Below, in pieces: positions 1 to 8,417 of a DNA stretch of 48,035 nt. The notes beneath the pieces are model-generated. The model was not told where the DNA came from. It saw only the letters and a program-made list of their open reading frames with translations, and did not search any database. Made by a program: the position numbers and the translations under genes. The stretch's first letter is position 1. Every line of letters starts with the position of its first letter. Origin of the DNA: Candidatus Omnitrophota bacterium (GTDB lineage Bacteria > Omnitrophota > Gorgyraeia > B26-G9). The stretch is taken from NCBI GenBank assembly GCA_018817165.1, contig JAHITY010000098.1, positions 1-48,035 on the forward strand. The letters run 5' to 3'.

Positions 1-2
1 AT

Positions 3-128
3 GTATTCGTACACCATAGCGCAATTCAGGGTGAAGGCTATAAGTCTTTAGATGAAGGCCAGGCAGTACAGTTTGAAGTCCAAGACGGTCCGAAGGGTAA
101 ACAAGCATCAAATGTTGTAAGATTATAA
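3..128 (+). CDS. Cold-shock protein, C-terminal fragment
   Basis: The window opens inside this gene, so only the last 41 codons are present. The frame reads [20 protein letters not shown] and ends in SNVVRL before TAA. The DVFVHHSAI-type block (RNP2-like) and the G-x-KSL-x-EGQ-x-V-x-FEV pattern are typical of the second half of bacterial CspA/CspB proteins, single OB-fold domains of about 65-70 residues that bind single-stranded RNA or DNA and melt secondary structure. The ATG at position 1 is in another frame. A strong terminator follows at once, so this is the last gene of its unit. The family is clear; which Csp paralog it is cannot be told. Confidence 0.9.
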   Translation, partial: VFVHHSAIQGEGYKSLDEGQAVQFEVQDGPKGKQASNVVRL

Positions 129-138
129 TCTTGCATAA

Positions 139-180
139 AAAATGGCCCGGTTATAATTTATTACCGGGCCATTTTATATT
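139..180 (+). terminator. Rho-independent terminator after the cold-shock gene
   Basis: A perfect 13-bp stem (AAAATGGCCCGGT at 139-151 pairing with ACCGGGCCATTTT at 163-175) with an 11-nt AT-rich loop is followed by an AT-rich tail. Because the stem has A-tracts on the left and T-tracts on the right it could end transcription from either side. Confidence 0.85.
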
Positions 181-332
181 TACCGAAACAGAAGACAAAG
201 AGGTTATTCCCGTAATACATAAATAGAAAGTCTTACCTTATATCTCTTCTTTTATATAAAGCTATTATATATACCGATAAACAATACTATTACTTAAAAT
301 AACCAAAACATTTCTAAATTTTCGGATTTCAT

Positions 333-361
333 TTGAAACCCGGGATTGATTTGTTTACTAT
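333..361 (+). promoter_or_regulatory. Likely promoter of typA
   Basis: TTGAAA (333-338) and TACTAT (356-361) are separated by 17 bp, a good sigma70-type arrangement. The predicted start site lies about 20 nt before the typA start codon. The rest of 181-332 is AT-rich and shows no gene. Confidence 0.5.
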
Positions 362-387
362 ATACATAAAAGGAATAATAGAAAAAT

Positions 388-2229
388 ATGCCGAATGAAA
401 AGCGTCGAAAAGATGTGAGAAATGTTGCGATTATTGCCCATGTTGATCATGGGAAAACCACGCTGGTAGATACGTTGCTGAAATATACCGGAGCGCATGA
501 TTTTAAGCCCGGAGAAGTAACAATAATGGATTCTAATCCCCTGGAAAGAGAAAGAGGGATTACAATTGTTTCGAAAAACGCTTCTTTGCAGTATAAAGGA
601 GTCCAGATTAATATTGTGGACACTCCCGGCCATGCGGATTTCGGCAGTGAAGTAGAGCGGATTTTAAAAATGGTAGACGGCGTACTTTTACTTGTTGATG
701 CTTTTGACGGGCCAATGCCGCAGACAAAATTTGTATTAAAAAAATCATTAGAATTGCATCTTAAGCCAATATTGGTTATTAATAAAATGGATCGTCAGGG
801 AGCAAGACCTAATGAAGTAGCGGATATGACTTTTGATCTTTTTTGTGAATTAAACGCGACTGATGAGCAGCTGGATTTTCCGATTGTTTATGCTTCCGGT
901 AAGGATGGATATGCGATTATAGATCTGGATGATCCGCGAGAATCAATGAAACCGATTTTAGATACGATTTTACACCGCGTTTTGCCGCCGATTGCTAATC
1001 CGGATCTGCCTTTGCAGATGCTGGTGACCATGCTTGATTATGATTCATATGTCGGAAGAATTGCTATTGGCCGGGTTTCTCATGGAGAAGTATCAGTTGG
1101 ACAGCAGGTTGCTTGTGTGAAAAGAAATGGTGAAATCACTAAAGGTAAAGTAACTAAAATAATGAAGTATAAAGGGTTGATGCGGGTCGAGGCGCCAATG
1201 GCTCAGGCGGGTGATATTATTTCTATTGCCGGAATTGAGGGTGTGGAAGTTGGGGAAACAATTGCTTCAGCTACTGATCCTAAGGGCTTGCCGACAATTA
1301 AGATTGATGAACCGACAATTTCCATGAATTTTTCGCATAATACTAGTCCTTTGTCTGGTAAAGATGGGGGAAGATTTCTAACCTCACGCCATATTCGGGA
1401 GAGATTAACCCATGAAGCAATGATCAATGTGGGAATTAAAGTCGAGGAAGTTGCTAATTCAGAAAGATTTAAAGTTTCCGGTAGAGGGGAATTGCATTTG
1501 GCGATTTTAATTGAAACTATGCGCCGCGAAGGCTATGAATTGGAAGTATCTCGGCCTCAGGTAATTATCAAGAAAATGGGTTCCCAGATCCTTGAGCCAG
1601 TTGAGCAATTGGTTATTGAAGTTGCTCAGGAATATCAAGGTTCAATTATGCAGGCTTTGGGAGAACGTAAGGCAGAAATGGTTAATTTAAGCATAACTTC
1701 CAGCGGCGGTAGCAGAATGGATTATGTAATCGCATCTCGGGCATTGATCGGGTTTCGCAGTGAATTTTTACGGATGACCCGCGGCAGTGGAATCATGTAT
1801 CAAAACTTTTTTGAATATCAAACATATAAAGGTGATATGCCTGAGCGCCAGAGCGGAGTATTGATTTCCCAGGCAGCTGGTGCGGCAGTGAGCTATGCAT
1901 TATATAATTTTCAGGCCAGAGGCGAGATTTTTGTTAATCCGGGTGATGCTTTATATGAAGGGATGATTATCGGAGTAAATAATAAAGGAGCGGATCTGGT
2001 GGTTAATCCGCTTAAAGGAAAAAAATTAACTAATATGCGGGCTTCTGGTTCTGATGACGCGATTGATCTTATTCCGCCGCGTCCGATTACTTTAGAATTC
2101 GCGCTTGAATTTATACAGGATGATGAACTCGTGGAAATAACTCCTCAACATATTCGATTGAGAAAGTTGAGTTTAACCGAAGTTGACCGTAAAAGAACAG
2201 GAAAAAAACAAAAATCCGAAGGATTTTAA
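388..2229 (+). CDS. typA: Ribosome-associated GTPase TypA/BipA
   Basis: This translational GTPase binds the ribosome and affects 50S assembly and translation under stress, especially cold. The 613-residue length fits the family (about 600-610). The G1 loop AHVDHGKTT is at residues 17-25, the switch I RERGITI block follows, then G3 DTPGHADFG and G4 NKMDR. Domains II and III and the TypA-specific C-terminal domain (NPLKGKKLTNMRASGSDD) follow. The C-terminal block separates it from EF-G and LepA. The ATG has an AAAAGGAATA ribosome-binding stretch upstream. It lies between a cold-shock gene and an RNA helicase, which suggests a neighbourhood for translation and RNA handling at low temperature. 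Confidence 0.97.
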   Translation: MPNEKRRKDVRNVAIIAHVDHGKTTLVDTLLKYTGAHDFKPGEVTIMDSNPLERERGITIVSKNASLQYKGVQINIVDTPGHADFGSEVERILKMVDGVLLLVDAFDGPMPQTKFVLKKSLELHLKPILVINKMDRQGARPNEVADMTFDLFCELNATDEQLDFPIVYASGKDGYAIIDLDDPRESMKPILDTILHRVLPPIANPDLPLQMLVTMLDYDSYVGRIAIGRVSHGEVSVGQQVACVKRNGEITKGKVTKIMKYKGLMRVEAPMAQAGDIISIAGIEGVEVGETIASATDPKGLPTIKIDEPTISMNFSHNTSPLSGKDGGRFLTSRHIRERLTHEAMINVGIKVEEVANSERFKVSGRGELHLAILIETMRREGYELEVSRPQVIIKKMGSQILEPVEQLVIEVAQEYQGSIMQALGERKAEMVNLSITSSGGSRMDYVIASRALIGFRSEFLRMTRGSGIMYQNFFEYQTYKGDMPERQSGVLISQAAGAAVSYALYNFQARGEIFVNPGDALYEGMIIGVNNKGADLVVNPLKGKKLTNMRASGSDDAIDLIPPRPITLEFALEFIQDDELVEITPQHIRLRKLSLTEVDRKRTGKKQKSEGF

Positions 2230-2263
2230 TATTGCAATAAAAAATAAGAAAGTTGGTTGTAAA

Positions 2264-4054
2264 ATGGATACATTTAAAAGTTTAGGTTTATCGGAAGATG
2301 TGTTAAAAGTTTTGGAAGCAAAAGGGTTTGAAACTCCGACCCCGATACAGAAAAAAACTATTCCGGCAATACTTAATGGAGAAAAAGATATTGTGGGTCA
2401 GGCTCATACCGGCACAGGCAAAACAGCAGCCTTTGGTTTGCCGATAATGGAACAATTGAAAGAAGGCGTTAACGCGGTTCAAGTTTTAGTGCTTACCCCT
2501 ACCCGGGAATTAGCGATTCAGGTCGCGGAAGAAATCCAGTCTTTAAAAGGTAAAAAAAGATTAAGCGTAGTTCCTGTATATGGCGGACAAGCAATATCTT
2601 TACAGCTGAGAAGTTTAAAAAAAGGTGTGGATATTGTTGTGGGAACTCCTGGTAGAATTATTGATCATATAAATCGCCGCACTTTAAAGTTGGGAGAGAT
2701 TTCTTTTTTAGTGCTTGATGAAGCTGATGAAATGTTGAACATGGGTTTTTTAGATGATGTAAAAGAGATAATGGAAAAAACTCCAGAATCCAAGCGAACT
2801 TTGCTTTTTTCGGCAACAATGCCGGCGCCCATACTCCAGATCGCTAAAAAATATATGCATGATTATGAGCTAATAAAAGTTACTTCTAACCAGCTTACAG
2901 TCAGCAATACTGATCAGATATATTTTGAAGTTTCTGAAGCGGATAAATTTGAAGCATTGAGCAGAATCATTGATATCGAAGAAGATTTTTATGGGCTGGT
3001 TTTTTGCCGGACAAAAAGAGACACGGATAATGTATCTCGGCATTTAGGTGAGCGCGGTTATGATGTTGATGCTTTGCATGGTGATATCTCCCAAGCACAG
3101 CGCGAGCAAATATTAAATAAATTTAAACGCAAAGCAATTAATGTTTTAGTTGCCACTGATGTCGCGGCACGGGGAATTGATGTCCAGGATCTGACACATG
3201 TTATTAATTATGCTTTGCCGAATGATCCGCAGGCATATGTTCACAGAATTGGCAGAACTGGTAGAGCCGGTAAGCAGGGAATCGCGATAACTTTTATTAC
3301 GCCTGCTGAGTATCGAAGATTACAGTATATAAAACAAGCCGCCAAAACTGATATCAGAAAAGCGGAATTGCCTAAAGTAAAAGATGTGATCCAGACAAAA
3401 AAACGCAGAATTAAAAATAGCGTTAGTGAGATTATTAAAACAGATTTGCAGCCAGCTTATCTTGAACTGGCTAATGAGCTTTTATCCGACCATTCTCCAG
3501 AACAGGCAATAGCCGCACTTTTGCAGAATTCTTTTGCCGGAGAACTTGATGCGAAAAATTATGCGGATATCGATCGTTCGGGAGTTGATCGCAAAGGTAA
3601 AACCCGTTTATTTGTCACTCAAGGTAAAGTTGACGGATTATCATCGAATAAACTGATTGATATTTTAAAAGAAAAATGTAAAATTAAATCAACCCAAATT
3701 CAGGATGTTCAGATTTTAGATAAGTTTTCTTTTATTACCCTGGCTTTTCATGATGCGGAAAAAGTATTGGCACTTTTTAATGCCAGAAAGTCTGGGACAG
3801 GATTATTTATTACTAAGGCCAAAATGGATGAAAAAGGCCGGGGCCATGGTTCACAGGGAAATCGTAATCGATCTAGTAGAAGTGACAGACCTGGTGGAAG
3901 CGGCAGGCCGGGCAGAAGTGATAGGCCTAGTAGCAGTGACAGATCGGGCAGAAGTGACCGACCGGTGCGAACTGATCGCAGCAATAGCAGCTCTCGCGGT
4001 TCGAAAGATAAAAAGAGTTATGCGGGTGATCACAAGAAACGCACTAGAGGCTAA
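2264..4054 (+). CDS. DEAD-box ATP-dependent RNA helicase with DbpA-type RNA-binding domain
   Basis: The gene encodes a 596-residue helicase of the DeaD/CsdA type, which unwinds structured RNA in ribosome assembly or cold adaptation. It has a Q motif near residues 4-29, Walker A AHTGTGKT (47-54), motif Ib TPGR, DEAD at 152-155, SAT, and HRIGRTGRAG (motif VI). A C-terminal DbpA-like RNA-binding domain follows, beginning RLFVTQGKVDGL. The last 65 residues are a low-complexity tail of repeated SDRPG/RSDR units, probably disordered and RNA-binding. A TTG-initiated upstream extension would overlap typA and lacks family similarity, so ATG 2264 is chosen; its ribosome-binding site is weak (AAGAAAG). 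It starts 34 nt after typA and is probably cotranscribed. DeaD is likely but not certain against RhlE or CshA. Confidence 0.92.
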   Translation: MDTFKSLGLSEDVLKVLEAKGFETPTPIQKKTIPAILNGEKDIVGQAHTGTGKTAAFGLPIMEQLKEGVNAVQVLVLTPTRELAIQVAEEIQSLKGKKRLSVVPVYGGQAISLQLRSLKKGVDIVVGTPGRIIDHINRRTLKLGEISFLVLDEADEMLNMGFLDDVKEIMEKTPESKRTLLFSATMPAPILQIAKKYMHDYELIKVTSNQLTVSNTDQIYFEVSEADKFEALSRIIDIEEDFYGLVFCRTKRDTDNVSRHLGERGYDVDALHGDISQAQREQILNKFKRKAINVLVATDVAARGIDVQDLTHVINYALPNDPQAYVHRIGRTGRAGKQGIAITFITPAEYRRLQYIKQAAKTDIRKAELPKVKDVIQTKKRRIKNSVSEIIKTDLQPAYLELANELLSDHSPEQAIAALLQNSFAGELDAKNYADIDRSGVDRKGKTRLFVTQGKVDGLSSNKLIDILKEKCKIKSTQIQDVQILDKFSFITLAFHDAEKVLALFNARKSGTGLFITKAKMDEKGRGHGSQGNRNRSSRSDRPGGSGRPGRSDRPSSSDRSGRSDRPVRTDRSNSSSRGSKDKKSYAGDHKKRTRG

Positions 4055-4061
4055 TTTTGGA

Positions 4062-4415
4062 TTAAGCGAGCTGACTTAAAACTCTTTCAATTTGTTTTTT
4101 GTGATGCTCAATAATATCTTCCGGGGTTCCCCAGGAAGCAGAAATTGCGGCCAGTCTTTCAATGACTTTTATCAGAGTTTCTTTGGTGGGCTGGTCAAAA
4201 TCACCGTTTATCTGTTGAAACGTGAGTTTGACAACTGAGGTGATTCTTTGTAATATATCAGAATCATCGGAAGCTTTGCCGAATTTTTGTTTGGCCCGTT
4301 TAAATGTTTCTTTTTGTGCTTCAAAAAAACATTTAATAATCAAATCTCTCGCTTTTTGCGGGCTTAAATCTTTTAAATCTTCGCTTTGTAAATACCATCT
4401 TCCATGATCAGTCAT
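4062..4415 (-). CDS. Conserved hypothetical small helical protein
   Basis: A 117-residue protein with no signal peptide or membrane segment, rich in charged residues and probably all helical. It begins MTDHGRWYLQSEDLKDLSPQ and has no motif that I can tie to a function. An excellent ribosome-binding site (AGGGAGGAACCAA then ATG) supports the start. It converges with the helicase gene, whose stop is only 7 bp away, and no terminator hairpin is visible in that gap. It is followed on the minus side by the signal-peptide gene at 4459-4833, which lies upstream of it in the direction of transcription, so the two may form a small operon read leftwards. Confidence 0.75.
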   Translation of the reverse strand: MTDHGRWYLQSEDLKDLSPQKARDLIIKCFFEAQKETFKRAKQKFGKASDDSDILQRITSVVKLTFQQINGDFDQPTKETLIKVIERLAAISASWGTPEDIIEHHKKQIERVLSQLA

Positions 4416-4458
4416 TTGGTTCCTCCCTAAACAATAAAATTAATAAGAGTGCTAAAGC

Positions 4459-4833
4459 TTATTTATAAGCAGGCAAATTGCTTATTAGGATATCATTATC
4501 TAATTCACTGCCAGTGCTGCAGATGGCTTTTATTACCAGCTTGTCGCTGTTTTCATGTTTTGGCATTGAAAAACGAGCCCTTACAATGCTGGGATGATTT
4601 TGGTAATTAAAAGTTTGCGAATCAACAATTTCACCATTTATTTCAAGATCAATTTCCTTGATAAAATGAGTGCGGTCTTTTTCATGTCTATCTGTCGATA
4701 TACGGTGAAAGACAATTACAACGATTTCATTCTTTGCTTTATCATCCTCAGCTGTGACGCTTGATGGTGGATGAGCAAAGGCAGGTGTTGCAAACATGAA
4801 AAATAATAATAAATAAAGTATTAGCCTATTCAT
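4459..4833 (-). CDS. Exported small beta-rich protein, SOR/SoxZ-like Ig fold suspected
   Basis: A 124-residue protein with a clean signal peptide (about residues 1-20, cut after PAFA). The mature part is beta-rich. A run VFHRISTDRHEKDRTHFIKE followed by a strand pair and a SMPKHENSDKLVIKAICS segment is reminiscent of the immunoglobulin-like domain shared by superoxide reductase (desulfoferrodoxin) and SoxZ-like proteins. The His-rich metal ligand set is not convincingly complete, so no enzymatic role is claimed. The ribosome-binding site AAAGGGAG lies 7 nt before ATG. It is transcribed leftwards, divergent from the nitroreductase gene. Confidence 0.7.
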   Translation of the reverse strand: MNRLILYLLLFFMFATPAFAHPPSSVTAEDDKAKNEIVVIVFHRISTDRHEKDRTHFIKEIDLEINGEIVDSQTFNYQNHPSIVRARFSMPKHENSDKLVIKAICSTGSELDNDILISNLPAYK

Positions 4834-5018
4834 AAATAACTCCCTTTCTAATCGCTTAAAATCTAATCTCTATATAATTATACTTCTTTCCTTTAAAAAA
4901 ACATAATAATTTTTATGGAATCAAAGCAAAAGATGTGCTTATAATATAACAATGATTTTTTTAGGTAAATAATTAAGACGTATTGATTTGATGGTTCATG
5001 AATAAAAAGGAGTGGGTA

Positions 5019-5843
5019 ATGAGTTTAATCCATGTAAATAAACAAAAATGCAAGGCGGATGGAATCTGCACAAAAGTTTGTCCGATTGAAATATTAAAGA
5101 TGGATGATGCGCAAGGTGTTCCCGTGGCAATAGAAAATGCGGAAGAAATGTGTATTAATTGCGGTCATTGTGTTTCGGTCTGTCCGCACGGAGCTTTATC
5201 GCTGGTTAAAATGCCGGTTAAGGATTTAACTGAATTGCCGGCTGATTGGAGAATCCAACCGGATAAGCTAATAACATTCTTAAAAGGCCGCAGGTCAATT
5301 CGTCAGTATAAAAATAAGGAAGTTCCCAAAGAAAACATTGAGAAATTAATTGATATTGCTCGCTACGCGCCGACAGGTTTAAATAAACAGCCAGTACGCT
5401 GGACAGTTGTCTATGCTAAAGATCATACGCATAAACTAGTGGAACTTGTTGTGGCCTGGATGCAGAAGTTGATAGATTTAAAATCTCCGATGGCTGAATC
5501 TTTGCGTATGGATTTAACTGTTGATATGTGGCGGCAAGGCAAGGATCGGATCTGCCGCGGCGCCCCGCATGTGATTTTAGGCCATGGTTTAAAAGAAGAT
5601 ATGATTGCTCCTCAGTCCACAACTATTGCTTTTACTTATCTGGAACTTGCGGCTGTGTCCATGGGGCTTGGACCTTGTTGGGCGGGATATGTTAATATGG
5701 CAATAAATTCTTCAGAAGAAGTGCGTAAGTTTTTAGGTTTATCTGCAAGAAGTGCTTGTTTTGGGGCAATGCTGCTTGGCTTTTCTAAGTATGAATATAA
5801 AAGAATTCCCTTGCGGAATAATCCAAAGATAAAATGGCGCTAA
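5019..5843 (+). CDS. Ferredoxin-nitroreductase fusion protein
   Basis: A 274-residue fusion. The N-terminal part has two [4Fe-4S] motifs: a C-x4-C-x3-CP type cluster in KCKADGICTKVCP and the standard CINCGHCVSVCP. From about residue 84 it is a nitroreductase-family FMN domain (RRSIRQYKNKEVP, then ARYAPTGLNKQP). Such fusions are common in anaerobes and presumably pass electrons from ferredoxin-type clusters to an FMN-bound substrate; the substrate is unknown. An upstream in-frame ATG (4998) exists, but the ribosome-binding site AAGGAG sits between the two and 7 nt before ATG 5019, so the shorter start is chosen. A TATAAT at 4940-4945 may be its -10 box; no good -35 was found. Confidence 0.92.
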   Translation: MSLIHVNKQKCKADGICTKVCPIEILKMDDAQGVPVAIENAEEMCINCGHCVSVCPHGALSLVKMPVKDLTELPADWRIQPDKLITFLKGRRSIRQYKNKEVPKENIEKLIDIARYAPTGLNKQPVRWTVVYAKDHTHKLVELVVAWMQKLIDLKSPMAESLRMDLTVDMWRQGKDRICRGAPHVILGHGLKEDMIAPQSTTIAFTYLELAAVSMGLGPCWAGYVNMAINSSEEVRKFLGLSARSACFGAMLLGFSKYEYKRIPLRNNPKIKWR

Positions 5844-5862
5844 AAATTAAGGGATAAGTGGA

Positions 5863-5891
5863 TTTACATTATTTAGAAAAAGATGTATAAT
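5863..5891 (+). promoter_or_regulatory. Promoter of the ACT-domain gene
   Basis: TTTACA (5863-5868), a 17-bp spacer and a perfect TATAAT (5886-5891) form a near-consensus sigma70 promoter about 35 bp before the start codon. Confidence 0.7.
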
Positions 5892-5926
5892 TAAATACGC
5901 TTACACAAACCAACTAGGAGGTTTTG

Positions 5927-6340
5927 GTGATTAAAAGTATGTCAATCGGGCATGAGGTATCTGTTGTAGTTATAAATGAGGTCGGCGCATTAGCTAAGGT
6001 TACATCATTTTTAGTAAATCATGGGATTAATGTGGATGCAGTAGCTGGTTATTCTAATCATATTGGAGACCAGGCGGGGTTAATGTTCATCACTGACGAT
6101 AATGTCTCAGCGATAAATGAATTAACGCGAAATGGTTATGAAGATGTGAGAGAAAATGAAGTAATAATTGTTGAGTTAGAAAATACACCTGGAGCATTGA
6201 AGAATATTTCCGAAAGACTTACCCAAAAGGATATAAATATAGCGTATATTTACTGCACTACTTGCATGCAAGGCTGCCCTGCAAAAATAATTCTTTCTAC
6301 ATCCGACAATGAACGGGCTTTTGAATTGCTTAAAAGCTAA
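5927..6340 (+). CDS. Tandem ACT-domain protein
   Basis: The 137-residue product consists of two ACT-like halves: SIGHEVSVVVINEVGALAKV begins the first and VIIVELENTPGALKNIS the second. The G-A-L-x-x-(V/I) turn after the first strand is the ligand-binding signature of ACT domains, which sense amino acids or related small molecules. No catalytic domain is attached, so it is probably a stand-alone regulatory protein. A Cys pair region (CTTCMQGCP) in the second half is unusual. The start is GTG 5927: the perfect AGGAGG at 5916-5921 is 5 nt away, whereas TTG 5924 is too close and ATG 5939 too far (17 nt). Confidence 0.85.
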   Translation: MIKSMSIGHEVSVVVINEVGALAKVTSFLVNHGINVDAVAGYSNHIGDQAGLMFITDDNVSAINELTRNGYEDVRENEVIIVELENTPGALKNISERLTQKDINIAYIYCTTCMQGCPAKIILSTSDNERAFELLKS

Positions 6341-6369
6341 GATAATTAGAAAGCATGAAAAGCATGCTT

Positions 6370-6394
6370 GGCTGATGGCTGATAGCTTATAGCC
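6370..6394. repeat. GGCTGAT tandem pair with small hairpin
   Basis: GGCTGAT occurs twice in tandem (6370-6383), and GGCTGATAGCTTATAGCC (6377-6394) can fold on itself. It looks like one unit of a short intergenic repeat. Only one copy is in the window, so its family status is unproven. Confidence 0.3.
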
Positions 6395-6506
6395 AAAGCA
6401 CAAAGCAGAGAACAGAAAAAAGAGGGTAATAGGATTTAGAAATTTGTTGTTGTTCTGGTGACATTTGCACGCGATACCAGGATGTAATACAAAAGGGGGC
6501 AGGAAT

Positions 6507-6968
6507 ATGAAAAAAAATTTAATAATAGCCTTTGGAATAATAATATTGTTAAGTTCTAATTTATTTGCGCAAGAAGAAGGTAAGTCTGCTGCTGGCGCTT
6601 TGAATAAAAAACAGAAAAATAAAGAATGGAATCAAGATTTTCAAGCCAGAAGGCTAGAAGCTCTAGAAGAATATCAAGACCAGGGGCTTTCCCCTGAAGA
6701 AATTAGACAAAAAATGTCAGAATTTAGGAAAGAAAGCAAAGAGTATGGTATGGAAATCCGCGCAAAAAGACGAGATTTTATTAATGAACGTATGGATGAA
6801 AACTATGATGGAGGTATTGATCAGGCGGAAATATACAAATCTCGAGAGGATAGCCAGGAGCTCAGAGAAAGCAGGCTGGTGGACATCGAAGACAGGCAAG
6901 AGCGCTGGCGAGAGATAAAAGAGCCTCGTGAAGGTAAGCGGGGTAATTGGAATCATAATAGAAGGTAG
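6507..6968 (+). CDS. Small exported EF-hand protein
   Basis: A 153-residue protein with a signal peptide (MKKNLIIAFGIIILLSSNLF, cut near FAQ). The mature part is very charged and helical, with many Arg, Lys and Glu. It contains one canonical EF-hand loop, DENYDGGIDQAE, with acidic or oxygen-bearing residues at loop positions 1, 3, 5, 9 and 12 and Gly at 6, so calcium binding is likely. The start ATG 6507 is preceded by GGGGGCAGGAAT; an in-frame ATG at 6465 would put 14 non-signal residues ahead of the signal peptide and is rejected. The protein is flanked by its own terminator. Function unknown; periplasmic location inferred. Confidence 0.82.
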   Translation: MKKNLIIAFGIIILLSSNLFAQEEGKSAAGALNKKQKNKEWNQDFQARRLEALEEYQDQGLSPEEIRQKMSEFRKESKEYGMEIRAKRRDFINERMDENYDGGIDQAEIYKSREDSQELRESRLVDIEDRQERWREIKEPREGKRGNWNHNRR

Positions 6969-7020
6969 GGTGAAGGTTATCAGTTGGACATTGCAGATAA
7001 TTAAGTATAAAAGAAATATG

Positions 7021-7051
7021 ACCTGCAGTCTAATAAGCTGCAGGTTTTTTT
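7021..7051 (+). terminator. Rho-independent terminator after the EF-hand gene
   Basis: A perfect 8-bp stem (ACCTGCAG 7021-7028 with CTGCAGGT 7038-7045), a 9-nt loop and a run of seven T. Confidence 0.9.
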
Positions 7052-7061
7052 ATAAATCATT

Positions 7062-7089
7062 TTGATTTGTAAAGCAGGTAAAGTATAAT
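7062..7089 (+). promoter_or_regulatory. Promoter of the pilT-like gene pair
   Basis: TTGATT (7062-7067), a 16-bp spacer and a perfect TATAAT (7084-7089), directly after the preceding terminator and about 70 bp before the first ATPase gene. Confidence 0.7.
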
Positions 7090-7158
7090 AAAGGTCTAAG
7101 TTTATAGTTTTGTAATATCTTTCCGGAAAAATAAATCATAGGTAAAAAGAAGATTTTT

Positions 7159-8400
7159 ATGGACAATCTTAATAAACATGCCGATGTGCAAGCGGATAAT
7201 GTTGTGATCAGTCACGCTGCGGGTTCTCCTAACCTGAAAAATCCCTTATTGCAAAAATTACCCCTTAATTTTAGGGGGGAAACGGGATTAGGTAAATGCG
7301 CAGTTCAGGTTGTGGAGTCAATTTCGCTGCAAAACACTATAGACGAAATCCTTGTTTTTGCTAGAAATAATCAAGCAACAGATATTCACATATCGGTAAA
7401 TAATCAAATATTTTTTAGAAAATACGGGGCTTTGATTGCTCAGACAGAGCAGATATTAAAAAATCAAGATGTGAGTAAATTTATAGAAAGCATGCTTTCT
7501 GAACAGCAATTAGAAGAGTTTTATAATTATGGCGATCTTGAATTAATTTATGTTATATCCGGTTCTGGTAGATATCGAGTTACTATAGGAAAAAAAACTC
7601 CTGGCTGGGATATGACCATTCGTTTAATTCCTATGCGGCTTTTTTCTTTTGATGAATCCGGAATGCCTGAATCGTGCCGCGAATTGACTAGATGGTCTCA
7701 GGGGATGGTATTAGTTACAGGCCCAATCGGTTGCGGTAAAACAACAACATTATCAGTTCTAACGGAATTAATCAATCAAACTCGCACAGAGCATATTATT
7801 ACTATTGAAAATCCGATTGAAGTTGTTTTTCAGCCCCAAAAATGTCAAATTACTCAAAGAGAAATCAATAAACATACTCTTTCGCAAGATAATGCTTTGC
7901 GCGCGGCGCTCAGACAAGATCCGGATATTCTGATTGTTAGCGAGCTTAGAGATAATGAAAGTATTCATCTGGCGGCTACTGCTGCTGAAACAGGTCATTT
8001 AGTTTTAGGGACAATGAATACTAATGACGCAGCGCAAACAATATTAAGAATTGTAAATTCTTTTTCAGTGGAAGATAGGTCTCTGGTGCAGAATATGATC
8101 TCAGAATCACTCAGAGGGATTGTTTGCCAACAGTTAATTCCGCGTAAAGACGGAACCGGGCTGGTTACGGCTTATGAGGTTTTAGTGGTTAATTCAGCAA
8201 TATCCAATCTGATTAGAAAAGGTAATGTAGACCAGATATTAAGGGTTATTGCTACCGGAGCCGCGGAAGGAATGATCCCCTTTGATTTATCATTAATGAA
8301 TTTGTTGGATAAAAATATTATTTGCTGGGAAGAAGCTTATGCGCGCTGTACCAATAAACGGGAATTTGAAAAACGCAGAGGCGGGTTTTATTCGTTTTAA
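7159..8400 (+). CDS. PilT/PilU-family type IV pilus ATPase, atypical
   Basis: A 413-residue hexameric secretion ATPase of the PilT/PilU class. After a poorly conserved N-terminal extension of about 65 residues come the PAS-like N domain (NQATDIHISVNNQ) and the RecA-like domain with Walker A GPIGCGKTTT, an Asp box (TIENPIE) and Walker B DILIVSELRD. The position that is GTLHTN in typical PilT reads GTMNTN here, so the His-box histidine is replaced by Asn. The C-terminal SAISNLIRKGNVDQI matches the retraction motif seen as AIRNLIRE in PilT. These changes suggest an accessory, PilU-like partner. It is followed after 17 nt by a more canonical PilT, which fits a two-ATPase retraction motor. An AGAAG ribosome-binding stretch precedes the ATG. 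Confidence 0.9.
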   Translation: MDNLNKHADVQADNVVISHAAGSPNLKNPLLQKLPLNFRGETGLGKCAVQVVESISLQNTIDEILVFARNNQATDIHISVNNQIFFRKYGALIAQTEQILKNQDVSKFIESMLSEQQLEEFYNYGDLELIYVISGSGRYRVTIGKKTPGWDMTIRLIPMRLFSFDESGMPESCRELTRWSQGMVLVTGPIGCGKTTTLSVLTELINQTRTEHIITIENPIEVVFQPQKCQITQREINKHTLSQDNALRAALRQDPDILIVSELRDNESIHLAATAAETGHLVLGTMNTNDAAQTILRIVNSFSVEDRSLVQNMISESLRGIVCQQLIPRKDGTGLVTAYEVLVVNSAISNLIRKGNVDQILRVIATGAAEGMIPFDLSLMNLLDKNIICWEEAYARCTNKREFEKRRGGFYSF

Positions 8401-8417
8401 ATATAATTAAGGAAAAC

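Noticed and set aside
3750-4079. Overlapping open frames on both strands across the helicase C-terminal tail
   Set aside because: They arise from the repetitive Ser-Asp-Arg-Pro coding sequence; they are low-complexity and have no ribosome-binding site.
4459-4833. A functional superoxide reductase
   Set aside because: The size and beta pattern are suggestive, but the His4Cys1 iron ligand set cannot be traced.
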